Source: CALAED01 sp937891035
Lineage (GTDB): Bacteria > Actinomycetota > Actinomycetes > Streptosporangiales > Streptosporangiaceae
DNA length: 20,372 bases
Reading direction: 5' to 3'
Assembly (NCBI GenBank): GCA_035642125.1
Contig: DASQSZ010000280.1
Location: 1-20,372 of the forward strand
Made by a program: the position numbers and the translations under genes. Positions 1-6,077 of the stretch are shown here, piece after piece. The notes under the pieces are model-generated. The model did no database searches, was not told where the DNA came from, and worked only from the letters and a program-made list of their open reading frames with translations. Positions within the stretch are counted from its first letter, which is position 1. Each line of letters opens with the position of its first letter.

Positions 1-401
1 GCGATCAAGGTCTTGAGCATCTGCTGACGCTGGCGCGGCGCACCGCCCAGGCGGCGGCCGACCCCGCCACGCCGAACGAGGCGGCGCCCGTACGGGGCTT
101 GGGTGCCGACGCCGCCGGCCTGGTCACAGTGGAGGCCGGCCGCGGCGAGCGTGTCGAGGCGATTGCGCTCGAACCGCGGGTGATGCGGACGGGTTCGTAC
201 GAGCTGGGTGAGCGCGTGGTGGTGGCGGTCAACGCGGCGCTCGATGACGTGCGGTCCAAGACGCTTGAGCAGACCGGCGCGGCGGCCGGCCGGACGGACC
301 TCACTGAGCGGGTGCAAGCGGTACAGGACCTCAGCCTGCAGCACATGCGCGCGTACAGCCAGGCGCTGAGCGCGTTGATGTCGAGCATCGAACGGCGCTG
401 A
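1..401 (+). CDS. YbaB/EbfC-family DNA-binding-like protein, 5' truncated by window
   Basis: The reading frame is open from the left edge (first full codon at base 3) and ends in TGA at 401, so only the C-terminal ~132 residues are visible. The segment around AGLVTVEAGRGERVEAI followed by ALEPRVM and an AVNAAL helix has the YbaB/EbfC pattern: a beta strand with an xGxGxx turn, then a long helix. Stand-alone YbaB proteins are small nucleoid-associated DNA binders. In actinomycetes divergent copies sit at the head of WXG100/type VII secretion loci, as here, 36 bases upstream of a WXG100-like gene. A TTG at 99 could serve as a start, but the family pattern continues upstream of it, so the true start is probably outside the window. 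The role in the locus is inferred from position only. Confidence 0.7.
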   Translation, partial: DQGLEHLLTLARRTAQAAADPATPNEAAPVRGLGADAAGLVTVEAGRGERVEAIALEPRVMRTGSYELGERVVVAVNAALDDVRSKTLEQTGAAAGRTDLTERVQAVQDLSLQHMRAYSQALSALMSSIERR

Positions 402-437
402 CCGGCCCCCGATCGAAGAAGACGAGGAAGTGAGCCG

Positions 438-764
438 ATGCCAGGAGAGCTGCAGGTCGACTTCGAGGACATCCACCGGGCAGGTGCCGGAATCGCCTCG
501 TCGGCGCAGGCGCTGCAGGCCAAGGTGCAGGCCTTCCAGGCCGAACTCCAGAGGTTCGGGCAGCCGTGGGGCAACGATGACGTCGGTTCACTGATCGGGA
601 TGTGCTATCAGGCGATCTACGAGGTGGCCATGGAGTGTTTCGCCGACAACATCGGGGAGCTGGCTGGGCAGGCCGAGGGTGTGCAGGCGATGGCCGCCAC
701 GTACCGGGAGGCTGAGGACGCCTCCGCGATCGAGGTCAACAGGGTCCGCGACATCCTCGGATAG
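438..764 (+). CDS. WXG100-like small secreted protein
   Basis: A 108-residue protein, the usual size for the WXG100/ESAT-6 superfamily. It is predicted almost entirely helical, with an N-terminal helix rich in Ala and Gln (residues 8-42), a turn containing Trp-Gly at 44-45 (PWGNDD), and a second helix (52-105). The canonical W-x-G is replaced by W-G, so this is a divergent member. Such proteins form antiparallel helical hairpins, act as type VII substrates, and often pair with a larger toxin. The start is the ATG at 438, behind a GAGGAAG ribosome site. It lies between the YbaB-like gene and the CpnT-N-like gene, all on one strand, and probably acts as the small partner of the downstream effector. 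Confidence 0.7.
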   Translation: MPGELQVDFEDIHRAGAGIASSAQALQAKVQAFQAELQRFGQPWGNDDVGSLIGMCYQAIYEVAMECFADNIGELAGQAEGVQAMAATYREAEDASAIEVNRVRDILG

Positions 765-791
765 AGCCGGATAAAGCCGAATAGGGGCGTC

Positions 792-1286
792 ATGGGGTTG
801 CAGCTGCCGGGCGAGCTGGTCTCGCTGTTGTCGATGCTGGGCTACACCTGGCCGCAGGCCGACGAAGAGAAGTTGTTCGAGATGGGACACGCCTGGATGA
901 ACTTCGCGGGCAGTTTCCCCGAGTCGTTACAGGACGCCAACGCACAGGCGCAGCGGGTCTGGTCGGGCAATCAGGGAGCGGGCATAGACGCCTTCCGGCA
1001 GGCGTGGTCGGACCAGGACGCGCCGTCGTCCACCCTGCGGGACGCGGTCACCGCCGGCAACATCATCGGTGCCGGGCTGATGGTGTGCGCGGGGATCGTG
1101 CTCGCCCTGAAGATCAACGTCATCGTCCAGCTGGTGCAGTTGGCGATCGCGATCGCCCAGGCCATCGCCACCGCCGCCGTGACGTTCGGCGCCTCGCTGG
1201 CCGAGATCCCGATTTTCAAACAGATCACCAGCATGATCATCGACCAGCTCATCAACATGGCTCTCGAGGCGATCCTCAATGGCTAG
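792..1286 (+). CDS. CpnT N-terminal-domain-like WXG100 protein
   Basis: A 164-residue protein. It opens with LPGELVSLLSMLGYTWP, resembling the start of the WXG100-like N-terminal domain of mycobacterial CpnT, the outer-membrane channel/toxin protein. A W-S-G turn is at 57-59 (RVWSGNQG). A long hydrophobic stretch covers about 88-137, and an amphipathic helical tail follows. In CpnT this domain is fused to a C-terminal NAD-glycohydrolase toxin (TNT). Here the protein stops at residue 164, and a separate toxin gene begins inside its last codons (8-base overlap, different frame). It is probably the translocation or membrane-engaging half of a split system. Start ATG 792 has a GGGG-type site just upstream. 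The domain assignment is by pattern recognition, with no search run. Confidence 0.65.
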   Translation: MGLQLPGELVSLLSMLGYTWPQADEEKLFEMGHAWMNFAGSFPESLQDANAQAQRVWSGNQGAGIDAFRQAWSDQDAPSSTLRDAVTAGNIIGAGLMVCAGIVLALKINVIVQLVQLAIAIAQAIATAAVTFGASLAEIPIFKQITSMIIDQLINMALEAILNG

Positions 1287-1794
1287 GGCGGCGGCCGGCG
1301 CCGGCAGGGGAATCTTCAAGGCCGCGGAGCCGTGGCTGCGGAGGTTGCTGCGCGGATCGCGCCGTTCCTACAGACACGACATGATCCACAATCCCGGGCC
1401 GTTGGCGGCGCGGCGGGGAAATCCGGCGGCCAATTTCGCGGGTGGACGGTATAACGAGATCACGCTGCCCAGAGACACGACGTTGTACCGGGCGGGCCAG
1501 TCGGGCACGCCGCTCGGCCAGTGGTTCACCGCGGACCCGCCGCGTTCGGTGGCGCAGGCGCGCATCGACACCGCGGTGCTCCCGCACTGGATCGACCCGA
1601 AGACGGGTGCGAGCGCCGGCTCCTCGCCGCTCGATACCGCCTATGCCGTCCAGTTCCCGGCGGGGACCCGCATATATCATGGTCCAACCGCCAATCAGGG
1701 CGGCGTCTATGTGGGGGGCGCCGATCAGATCTTTGTTCCCGAACCATGGAATATACCGGGCCACAGAGTTCTTGGATCGAGGCCATTGCGATGA
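1279..1794 (+). CDS. ART/TNT-like toxin (putative NAD-targeting effector)
   Basis: A 171-residue protein. A basic helix (residues 1-30) is followed by a compact domain (about 56-160) with an ordered motif series: LYRAG (Arg71), GQWFT (80-84), AQARID (93-97), FPAGTRIYHG (126-135), GG-Y-GG-DQIFVP (141-154, Gln150). The order Arg, aromatic-Ser/Thr, and GG-x-x-Q-(I/V)-(Y/F)-(I/V)-P recurs in polymorphic-toxin C-termini. It parallels the Arg and Gln active-site residues of tuberculosis necrotizing toxin, an ART-fold NAD+ glycohydrolase. NADase or ADP-ribosyltransferase activity is therefore inferred, not shown. ATG 1279 overlaps the preceding gene by 8 bases, and the stop overlaps the next start as ATGA. 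Base composition is somewhat lower in G+C than in neighbours, consistent with cassette exchange. Other ART-like activities are possible. Confidence 0.65.
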   Translation: MARAAAGAGRGIFKAAEPWLRRLLRGSRRSYRHDMIHNPGPLAARRGNPAANFAGGRYNEITLPRDTTLYRAGQSGTPLGQWFTADPPRSVAQARIDTAVLPHWIDPKTGASAGSSPLDTAYAVQFPAGTRIYHGPTANQGGVYVGGADQIFVPEPWNIPGHRVLGSRPLR

Positions 1795-2117
1795 GCGCTG
1801 ACGCAACGGCGGAGCGGCTTTCCCGAGCCCAACTCGCCGTCACCGAGTTGATCGATATCGTGCATGCCGAGGGGCGCCCCGGCACGGAGGCCTGGTATCG
1901 CATGCTGCTCGACATGCGCGACACTCTCGCCGATTCCACCAAGACTGACGAGCGCGCGCTCGCCGAGACGGCCACCATGTTCGACGCGCTCTACGCCGGG
2001 CCGCGCAATTTCTCTGAATTCCATATCTGGCGGACCGACGAGCCGGAACGATTGGCGGCCAATAGGCGGCTGACGCAGGTAGTCGACGAGTTGGAAAGCG
2101 CCCTGCGCACCGCGTGA
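1791..2117 (+). CDS. Small acidic protein, candidate immunity protein to the ART/TNT-like toxin
   Basis: A 108-residue protein starting at ATG 1791, which overlaps the toxin stop as ATGA, so translation is coupled. The in-frame open frame extends upstream through the toxin gene, but the overlapping ATG is the natural start. The protein is acidic, apparently all-helical, and soluble, with no signal peptide or membrane segment. Features include TELIDIVHAEG, an aromatic-rich TEAWYRMLLDMRD helix and a charged C-terminal helix. I do not recognise a family. Its position directly behind a predicted cytotoxic enzyme, its size and its charge suggest a cytoplasmic immunity factor, as IFT is for TNT. 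That function is inferred from context. Confidence 0.6.
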   Translation: MSADATAERLSRAQLAVTELIDIVHAEGRPGTEAWYRMLLDMRDTLADSTKTDERALAETATMFDALYAGPRNFSEFHIWRTDEPERLAANRRLTQVVDELESALRTA

Positions 2118-2150
2118 ACGCACAGGACCAGGCGATCAGGAGAGAGTGCC

Positions 2151-2855
2151 ATGCCGTTTCCAAGCAATGGGGTCGAACAGACACTGGCGGCGGCTCGGGC
2201 CGGGGAGGTAACCGACGAGCGGCTCCTCGACTCGCTGGCCGAGGCTGACTTGTGGGTGCCGTTGCCGGCGGGCGAGTCCGAGGGCCGGGGCGCGCTGCCG
2301 ATCATGGTGATCGACGACGTCGAGTACGTCGTCGTCTACACCTCCGAGGAGCAGTTCAAGCTGTGCGCCGGCAAGTATTCGGCCGCGGTGACCCCGGGAC
2401 GTGCCTTCGCGCGATCGCTGCCGCCCGAGCTGGGCATCGCCGTCAATCCGGGCGGAGAGGTCGGGCTGCCCATCCAGCCGGTCGGCGTTCAGGTCATTCG
2501 TGGCGAAGAGATCCCGGCCGACGCCGGGAGCCAGATCCTCCTCGGCGAGCCCGCCGAGGAGCCGTCCGCGCTGCTTGACGTCCTTCGCGGCGCCTTCGCC
2601 GCCGTCCCCGAGATCGCCTCGGCGCGCCGCGCCTGGAGCAAGGTCGGCGACCAGCAAGAGGGTCTGTTGCTGGGCATCGAGCTCACCCCGGATGACGAGC
2701 GAACCCGGCGATCCGCCCTTGAGGCCGTCACCGCGGCGCTGGCCCGGTCCCCGGTCTCCCACCCCGTCGACTCGGCCTTCCTTGGCGACCCGGGCGACCC
2801 GATCGCCGCCTGGTTCGTGAGGAACACGGAGCCCTTCTATATCCGCTCCGCATAA
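2151..2855 (+). CDS. SseB-domain protein of a type VII effector locus
   Basis: A 234-residue soluble protein with two domains. Residues ~8-120 match the SseB N-terminal pattern: DLWVPLP, then a hydrophobic strand with DDVEYVVVYTSEEQF, then a LPPELGIAVNPGGEVGLPI segment. Residues ~125-225 look like the SseB C-terminal domain (LLDVLRGAFAAVPEIASARRAW, GLLLGIEL). SseB was named for enhanced serine sensitivity in E. coli. In actinomycetes SseB-domain proteins are common next to WXG100 and secreted-effector genes, where their job is unknown but plausibly chaperone- or adaptor-like. The start ATG 2151 follows a clear GGAGAGAG site. The gene lies 33 bases behind the candidate immunity gene and probably belongs to the same operon. 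Confidence 0.75.
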   Translation: MPFPSNGVEQTLAAARAGEVTDERLLDSLAEADLWVPLPAGESEGRGALPIMVIDDVEYVVVYTSEEQFKLCAGKYSAAVTPGRAFARSLPPELGIAVNPGGEVGLPIQPVGVQVIRGEEIPADAGSQILLGEPAEEPSALLDVLRGAFAAVPEIASARRAWSKVGDQQEGLLLGIELTPDDERTRRSALEAVTAALARSPVSHPVDSAFLGDPGDPIAAWFVRNTEPFYIRSA

Positions 2856-2872
2856 CCGTCGATGACAACTCA

Positions 2873-3130
2873 ATGGTGAAATGGCATCCGCCAAGGGGAG
2901 CAGGACGGGGCGGAGCCAAAGGCGTCTTCAAGGCGGCCGAGTTCCTCGGCTGGGCGCGAAGACACGGATATGGTGCCCCTCCCACTGCCGCTCTCCCGCA
3001 CCGCCGGGTTTTGACCGTAGGCTCCGTCGCTCGAGGCATCAGCCGCAAACGAGAGTTACGCGTCCACATGGATGAAGACGGCTTGCTCCCCGAGTTCGGG
3101 CCGACAAAGGACCCCCGTTCCCGCGACTGA
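2873..3130 (+). pseudogene. Probable relic of a second effector-cassette N-terminus
   Basis: An 85-codon frame opens 17 bases after the SseB gene. Its first third contains GAGRGGAKGVFKAAE followed by an aromatic/basic helix. This mirrors the start of the toxin at 1279 (GAGRGIFKAAEPWLRR). A second ATG in another frame at 2881 gives an alternative start that would need a frameshift near 2895. Past about codon 40 the sequence has no recognisable pattern, and its stop falls inside the loop of the terminator hairpin. I read it as the leftover N-terminal segment of a second toxin gene whose toxic domain has been lost. A small real gene cannot be excluded. Confidence 0.4.
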
Positions 3131-3150
3131 GGCCGGAACGGGGGTCTTTC
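3106..3150 (+). terminator. Strong intrinsic terminator, possibly bidirectional
   Basis: A perfect 12-bp stem (GACCCCCGTTCC at 3110-3121 with its complement at 3135-3146, 13-base loop) extends by weaker A/G-U pairs into AAAG on the left and TTTCTT on the right. It ends the effector operon. It also lies 12 bases beyond the stop of the convergent DUF397 gene and could stop transcription from both sides. Confidence 0.85.
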
Positions 3151-3162
3151 TTCGTGGTCGAC

Positions 3163-3351
3163 CTATAGGTCCAGGTCACCAGACTTGACGTGACCGAGGA
3201 GCGAGGACAACGCGCGGCGGCTGACGACCAGCCGGGGTCCTTCGGGGTTCTTGGAATCCCTGATGCCCACGGCGGTGGTCAGGTCGGCAAGTTCCACGCA
3301 CGTGCCGCCCTCGGAGCCGCTATAACTGCTCTTTCGCCACGTGATCGCCAT
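3163..3351 (-). CDS. DUF397 protein, partner of the XRE regulator
   Basis: A 62-residue protein opening MAITWRKSSYSG and containing GGTCVELADL, VGIRDSKNPEGPRLVVSRRAL and a C-terminal short helix. This is the complete DUF397 signature. DUF397 proteins are encoded beside WhiJ/Scr1-type XRE regulators throughout filamentous actinomycetes. They are thought to antagonise or modulate the partner, a toxin-antitoxin-like arrangement. I chose ATG 3351 because GGAG sits four bases upstream. An in-frame GTG at 3369 overlaps the upstream stop (GTGA) with GGAGGG before it, and would add six residues. Either way the two genes are translationally linked. Confidence 0.9.
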   Translation of the reverse strand: MAITWRKSSYSGSEGGTCVELADLTTAVGIRDSKNPEGPRLVVSRRALSSLLGHVKSGDLDL

Positions 3352-3365
3352 CGAACTCCGGATGT

Positions 3366-4175
3366 TCACATACCCTCCATGATGTCGTGGATGAGTTGCT
3401 TCGTGGCGTCGACCGGCATGGCCACGGACCTGACGAGGTCGAACCAAACCTTCAGCCCCTCGACCTGAGAGCTCAGTTCGACGACATGTCCGAGACCATT
3501 CGCACCCTCGACATAGCCGACATCCGGCTCGCCTTCGAAGCTGAAAATGGTGAATCCACCCGAAGGATAGACCTGTGCGCCCGTTGGGACGATGTGAATA
3601 TTGATGTTGGGCAGCTGCGTCATGTCGAGGACATGCCGGAGCTGCTCCCTTGTAATTTCCGAGTCCCCGACGACCTCGCGAAGTGCGGCCTCGCGGATGA
3701 CCAGCACTACCCATGGGGGGTCATTCTTCTGAAAGACAATCTGCCGGCTCATCCGGGACGAAACCATCTCATCGAGCGCACTGTCGCGCTGACCCGCCCG
3801 CAGCACCTGCCGGGCGTACGGCTCGGTCTGCAGCAGCCCGGTGACGAGGAGATGCTCGTAGATCCGGATCGACGTGGCGTGTTGTTCCAGGTCGGCATAA
3901 GGCCGGAACCACCCGGGCAGGCCTTCCTTGGCGGCGAGCGGTTGCAGCTCTTGGAAGGTCTCGCCGGTGGCGAAGAAACGGTCGATCTCGGCCGCCGTCT
4001 CCATCGTGGCGACCTGGGCCGCGGTCTCAATCTTGCTGATAAGGTCGCCCGAACAATGGAGCTCGTCGGCCAATTTGACTTGTGACAGCCCGCGCTCGTC
4101 GCGAAGTTTGCGCAGTTTGTAGCCGAAAAGCGCGGCCGCGGACTCTGTCGGATCTTGCCTCTTTCGATTGACCAC
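3366..4175 (-). CDS. XRE-family regulator with Scr1/DUF5753 C-terminal domain (WhiJ-like)
   Basis: About 269 residues from the GTG at 4175. Residues ~13-70 form a Cro/C1 helix-turn-helix (LRKLRDERGLSQVKLADEL, then GDLISKIE). The rest is a DUF5753/Scr1 sensor-like domain: LPGWFRPYADLEQHAT, YEHLLVTGLLQTEPYARQVL, then a strand-rich half (INIHIVPTGAQVYPSGGFTIF). The frame stays open up to an ATG at 4289, but that start would overlap the divergent gene, and GGAG sits upstream of GTG 4175. These regulators act with DUF397 and RsbW-like partners in developmental or specialised-metabolism control (the whiJ/abaA type of cluster). A near direct repeat just upstream may be its operator. G+C appears lower than the flanking genes. 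Confidence 0.88.
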   Translation of the reverse strand: MVNRKRQDPTESAAALFGYKLRKLRDERGLSQVKLADELHCSGDLISKIETAAQVATMETAAEIDRFFATGETFQELQPLAAKEGLPGWFRPYADLEQHATSIRIYEHLLVTGLLQTEPYARQVLRAGQRDSALDEMVSSRMSRQIVFQKNDPPWVVLVIREAALREVVGDSEITREQLRHVLDMTQLPNINIHIVPTGAQVYPSGGFTIFSFEGEPDVGYVEGANGLGHVVELSSQVEGLKVWFDLVRSVAMPVDATKQLIHDIMEGM

Positions 4176-4176
4176 G

Positions 4177-4219
4177 AGTTCGGCTCCAATCCATCGAGTC
4201 GCACCAAGTTGGCTCCAGT
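4177..4219. promoter_or_regulatory. Near direct repeat in the divergent XRE/RsbW-like intergenic region
   Basis: AGTTCGGCTCCAAT (4177-4190) recurs as AGTTGGCTCCAGT (4207-4219), about 30 bases apart, close to three helical turns on the same DNA face. The first copy abuts the regulator start and includes its GGAG ribosome site on the minus strand. The second lies between the two divergent starts. Autoregulatory operator half-sites are a possible reading; a duplicated leader is the alternative. Confidence 0.35.
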
Positions 4220-4287
4220 GGCGACGGTAGTCGCTCAGCGCGACGATATGGATACATCCAGCGACTTCGCTATGGAAGACCTGCGCC

Positions 4288-4689
4288 ATGTCCCTGCCCC
4301 TGACCGACGAGCCGTGCCCGGAGCCGGAGATCGAGCTGTGCCCGGTCCCACAGGCCGCGAGTCAGGCCCGCGCGTTCGTCCGACATCAGCTGACCGAGTT
4401 CGGCTTTCCCGAGCTCGTCGACGACGGGGCGCTCATCGCGGTTGAACTCGTCACCAACGCGGTCAGGGAGGCGCCGAACGGGACCGTCCTATTGTCGCTG
4501 CGGCTGTCGGCCGGCCGGCCGGTCATCGAGGTGCGCGATCGCTCTCCGGTACTTCCCGTGATCAAGGACGCGGACTGCGTCGCTGAGAGCGGGCGCGGCC
4601 TGCGCATCGTCGGCGCGCTGGCCGCCGAGCTCGGTTGGCGCCGGGCCGGCCGCGGTAAGGTGGTCTGGGCCGTCCTGCGTACGCCTTAA
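4288..4689 (+). CDS. RsbW-like ATP-binding protein (HATPase_c_2, anti-sigma type)
   Basis: A 133-residue stand-alone GHKL ATPase domain. The N-box is ELVTNAV (E53, N57), the G1-like box is EVRDRSP around D84, and the G2 box is ESGRGLRIV (100-108). This is the RsbW/SpoIIAB-like family, which can bind sigma factors or phosphorylate anti-anti-sigma proteins. Single-domain versions are abundant in streptomycete-type genomes and form the third member of WhiJ/DUF397 clusters, as here. Start ATG 4288 follows GGAAGA. It is divergent from the XRE gene with about 112 bases between starts. The partner sigma factor cannot be told from sequence. Confidence 0.88.
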   Translation: MSLPLTDEPCPEPEIELCPVPQAASQARAFVRHQLTEFGFPELVDDGALIAVELVTNAVREAPNGTVLLSLRLSAGRPVIEVRDRSPVLPVIKDADCVAESGRGLRIVGALAAELGWRRAGRGKVVWAVLRTP

Positions 4690-4750
4690 CCCGCTGTTCG
4701 CACCCTCGTCAGAGGCGAGGCCGCCGAGGTGGCACGGGATGCCGCGCAGG

Positions 4751-4756
4751 TAGGCT
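4751..4756 (+). promoter_or_regulatory. -10 element of a probable leaderless promoter (histidine phosphatase)
   Basis: TAGGCT sits exactly seven bases before the ATG at 4764, so transcription would begin at or next to the start codon. No ribosome site precedes that ATG, which fits a leaderless mRNA. Confidence 0.5.
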
Positions 4757-4763
4757 GCGGGCG

Positions 4764-5402
4764 ATGAGCGAGACGACCGTCGTTCACCTGCTCCGTCACG
4801 GGGAGGTGACCAATCCTCAGGGCATCTTGTACGGGCGGCTGCCCGGCTACCACCTCAGCGAAGACGGCGTGCTCATGGCGAAGGCGGTAGCCAAGTGGCT
4901 CGCCGCCCGGGACGTGACGGCGCTGTTCAGCTCGCCGCTCGACCGCGCGCGCGAGACGGCGGCGCCGCTCGCCGAGATCTTGGGTTTGGACGTGACCATC
5001 GACGAACGGCTGATCGAGGCCGGCAACAAGTTCGAAGGGGCCAGGTTCGGGATCGGCACCGCGGCCCTGCATCGGCCGGCCACCTGGGTGCTGCTGCGCA
5101 ACCCGTTCCGGCCGTCCTGGGGCGAGCCGTACGCGGAGATGGCCGCGCGCATGCTGGCCGCGGCCGCCACCGCCCGCGACGCCGCGCGTGGCCACGAAGC
5201 GGTCTGCGTGACCCATCAGCTGCCGATCTGGATCACACGGCGCACGGTCGAGGGCCGCCGGCTGTGGCACAACCCCTCGCGGCGGCGGTGCGCGCTGGCC
5301 AGCCTCACGAGCCTCACGTACGAAGGTGATCGCATCATTGCCGTGACCTACCGCCAGCCCGCCGCCCATCTCATCCGCCGCCCCAGTGTGCCCGGCGCCT
5401 GA
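4764..5402 (+). CDS. Histidine phosphatase (phosphoglycerate mutase-like) at head of cytochrome c operon
   Basis: A 212-residue protein with the phosphatase core: LLRHGEV (nucleophile His12 after Arg11), FSSPLDRARETA carrying the second Arg, an acidic EAGNKFEG segment, and the late catalytic His in CVTHQLPIW. The branch-2-like tail is rich in Arg. The substrate is unknown, and glycolytic mutase activity should not be assumed. The family member at this position is conserved: in mycobacteria and streptomycetes a similar gene precedes the thioredoxin/ccdA/resB/ccsA set, so a supporting role in cytochrome c maturation is likely but unproven. It ends 51 bases before the TlpA gene, which has its own control element. 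Confidence 0.88.
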   Translation: MSETTVVHLLRHGEVTNPQGILYGRLPGYHLSEDGVLMAKAVAKWLAARDVTALFSSPLDRARETAAPLAEILGLDVTIDERLIEAGNKFEGARFGIGTAALHRPATWVLLRNPFRPSWGEPYAEMAARMLAAAATARDAARGHEAVCVTHQLPIWITRRTVEGRRLWHNPSRRRCALASLTSLTYEGDRIIAVTYRQPAAHLIRRPSVPGA

Positions 5403-5427
5403 CAGGCCTGCACAATAGAAGTTCCGA

Positions 5428-5446
5428 GTACTACAGCTCGTAGTTG
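5428..5446 (+). promoter_or_regulatory. 19-bp element shared with the menJ promoter (MecI/BlaI-like dyad)
   Basis: GTACTACAGCTCGTAGTTG has arms ACTAC/GTAGT five bases apart. It aligns without gaps, 15 of 19 identical, to 17693-17711 upstream of menJ. It ends seven bases before the TlpA GTG start. The dyad resembles the TACTACA-nn-TGTAGTA operators of the BlaI/MecI repressor family, but its spacing is one base longer. CCGAGTACT at 5424-5432 also recurs at 17675. Confidence 0.45.
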
Positions 5447-5453
5447 GAGAGTC

Positions 5454-6077
5454 GTGAGTCCCCGAGCCAGGTCCATCCGCGCCGTTTCCGTTTCCGCCGT
5501 CTCCACCGCCCTCGCCGGTGCCGGTGCGATGGTGGTGGCGGCCGTCCTGCTCACCGGCTGCGCGGGGACCCCGGCGGGGCAGACCGGCCCGGGCGCCGGC
5601 GATTCGCGGTACGTCGCCGGCGACGGCAGCAGCCGCGTCATCAAGCCGGCCGACCGCAAGCCGGCCCCGCGGGCGCGCGGCACCACGCTGGACGGGGAGC
5701 CATTCGACCTGGCGACGCTGCGGGGCAAGGTCGTCGTTGTGAACTTTTGGGCGTCGTGGTGTGCGCCCTGCCGCGGCGAGGCGCCGGCGCTCGAGCAGGT
5801 CTATCGCGAACACAAGGCCAAGGGGGTCGAGTTCGCCGGCGTCGACATCAAGGACGACCCCGACCCGGCCAAGGCGTTCGTCCGCAAGTTCAAGGTCAGC
5901 TATCCGAGCGTCGTCGACCAGGACGGCCAGGTCACGCTGGCGTTCCGGGACGTGCCGCCGAACGCCGTGCCGAGCACCCTCATCCTCGACCGCCAGGGCC
6001 GGATCGCGGCCAGCGTCATCGGCGCGACCACCTACGACCGGCTCACCAGGCTCCTCGGGCAGGTGACCGGCGAGTGA
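5454..6077 (+). CDS. TlpA/ResA-like lipoprotein thiol-disulfide oxidoreductase
   Basis: A 207-residue protein. It has a basic start, a hydrophobic segment (20-33) and a lipobox LLTGC with Cys36, so it is a lipoprotein anchored outside the membrane. A linker to ~70 precedes a thioredoxin-fold domain with WASWCAPC (redox Cys103 and Cys106) and the cis-Pro region NAVPSTLILDRQGRI. It probably keeps apocytochrome c CXXCH thiols reduced, taking electrons from CcdA, whose gene follows with a GTGA overlap at 6074. The start is the GTG at 5454 behind TTGGAGAG. The operon order matches mycobacterial and streptomycete cytochrome c maturation loci. Confidence 0.92.
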   Translation: MSPRARSIRAVSVSAVSTALAGAGAMVVAAVLLTGCAGTPAGQTGPGAGDSRYVAGDGSSRVIKPADRKPAPRARGTTLDGEPFDLATLRGKVVVVNFWASWCAPCRGEAPALEQVYREHKAKGVEFAGVDIKDDPDPAKAFVRKFKVSYPSVVDQDGQVTLAFRDVPPNAVPSTLILDRQGRIAASVIGATTYDRLTRLLGQVTGE

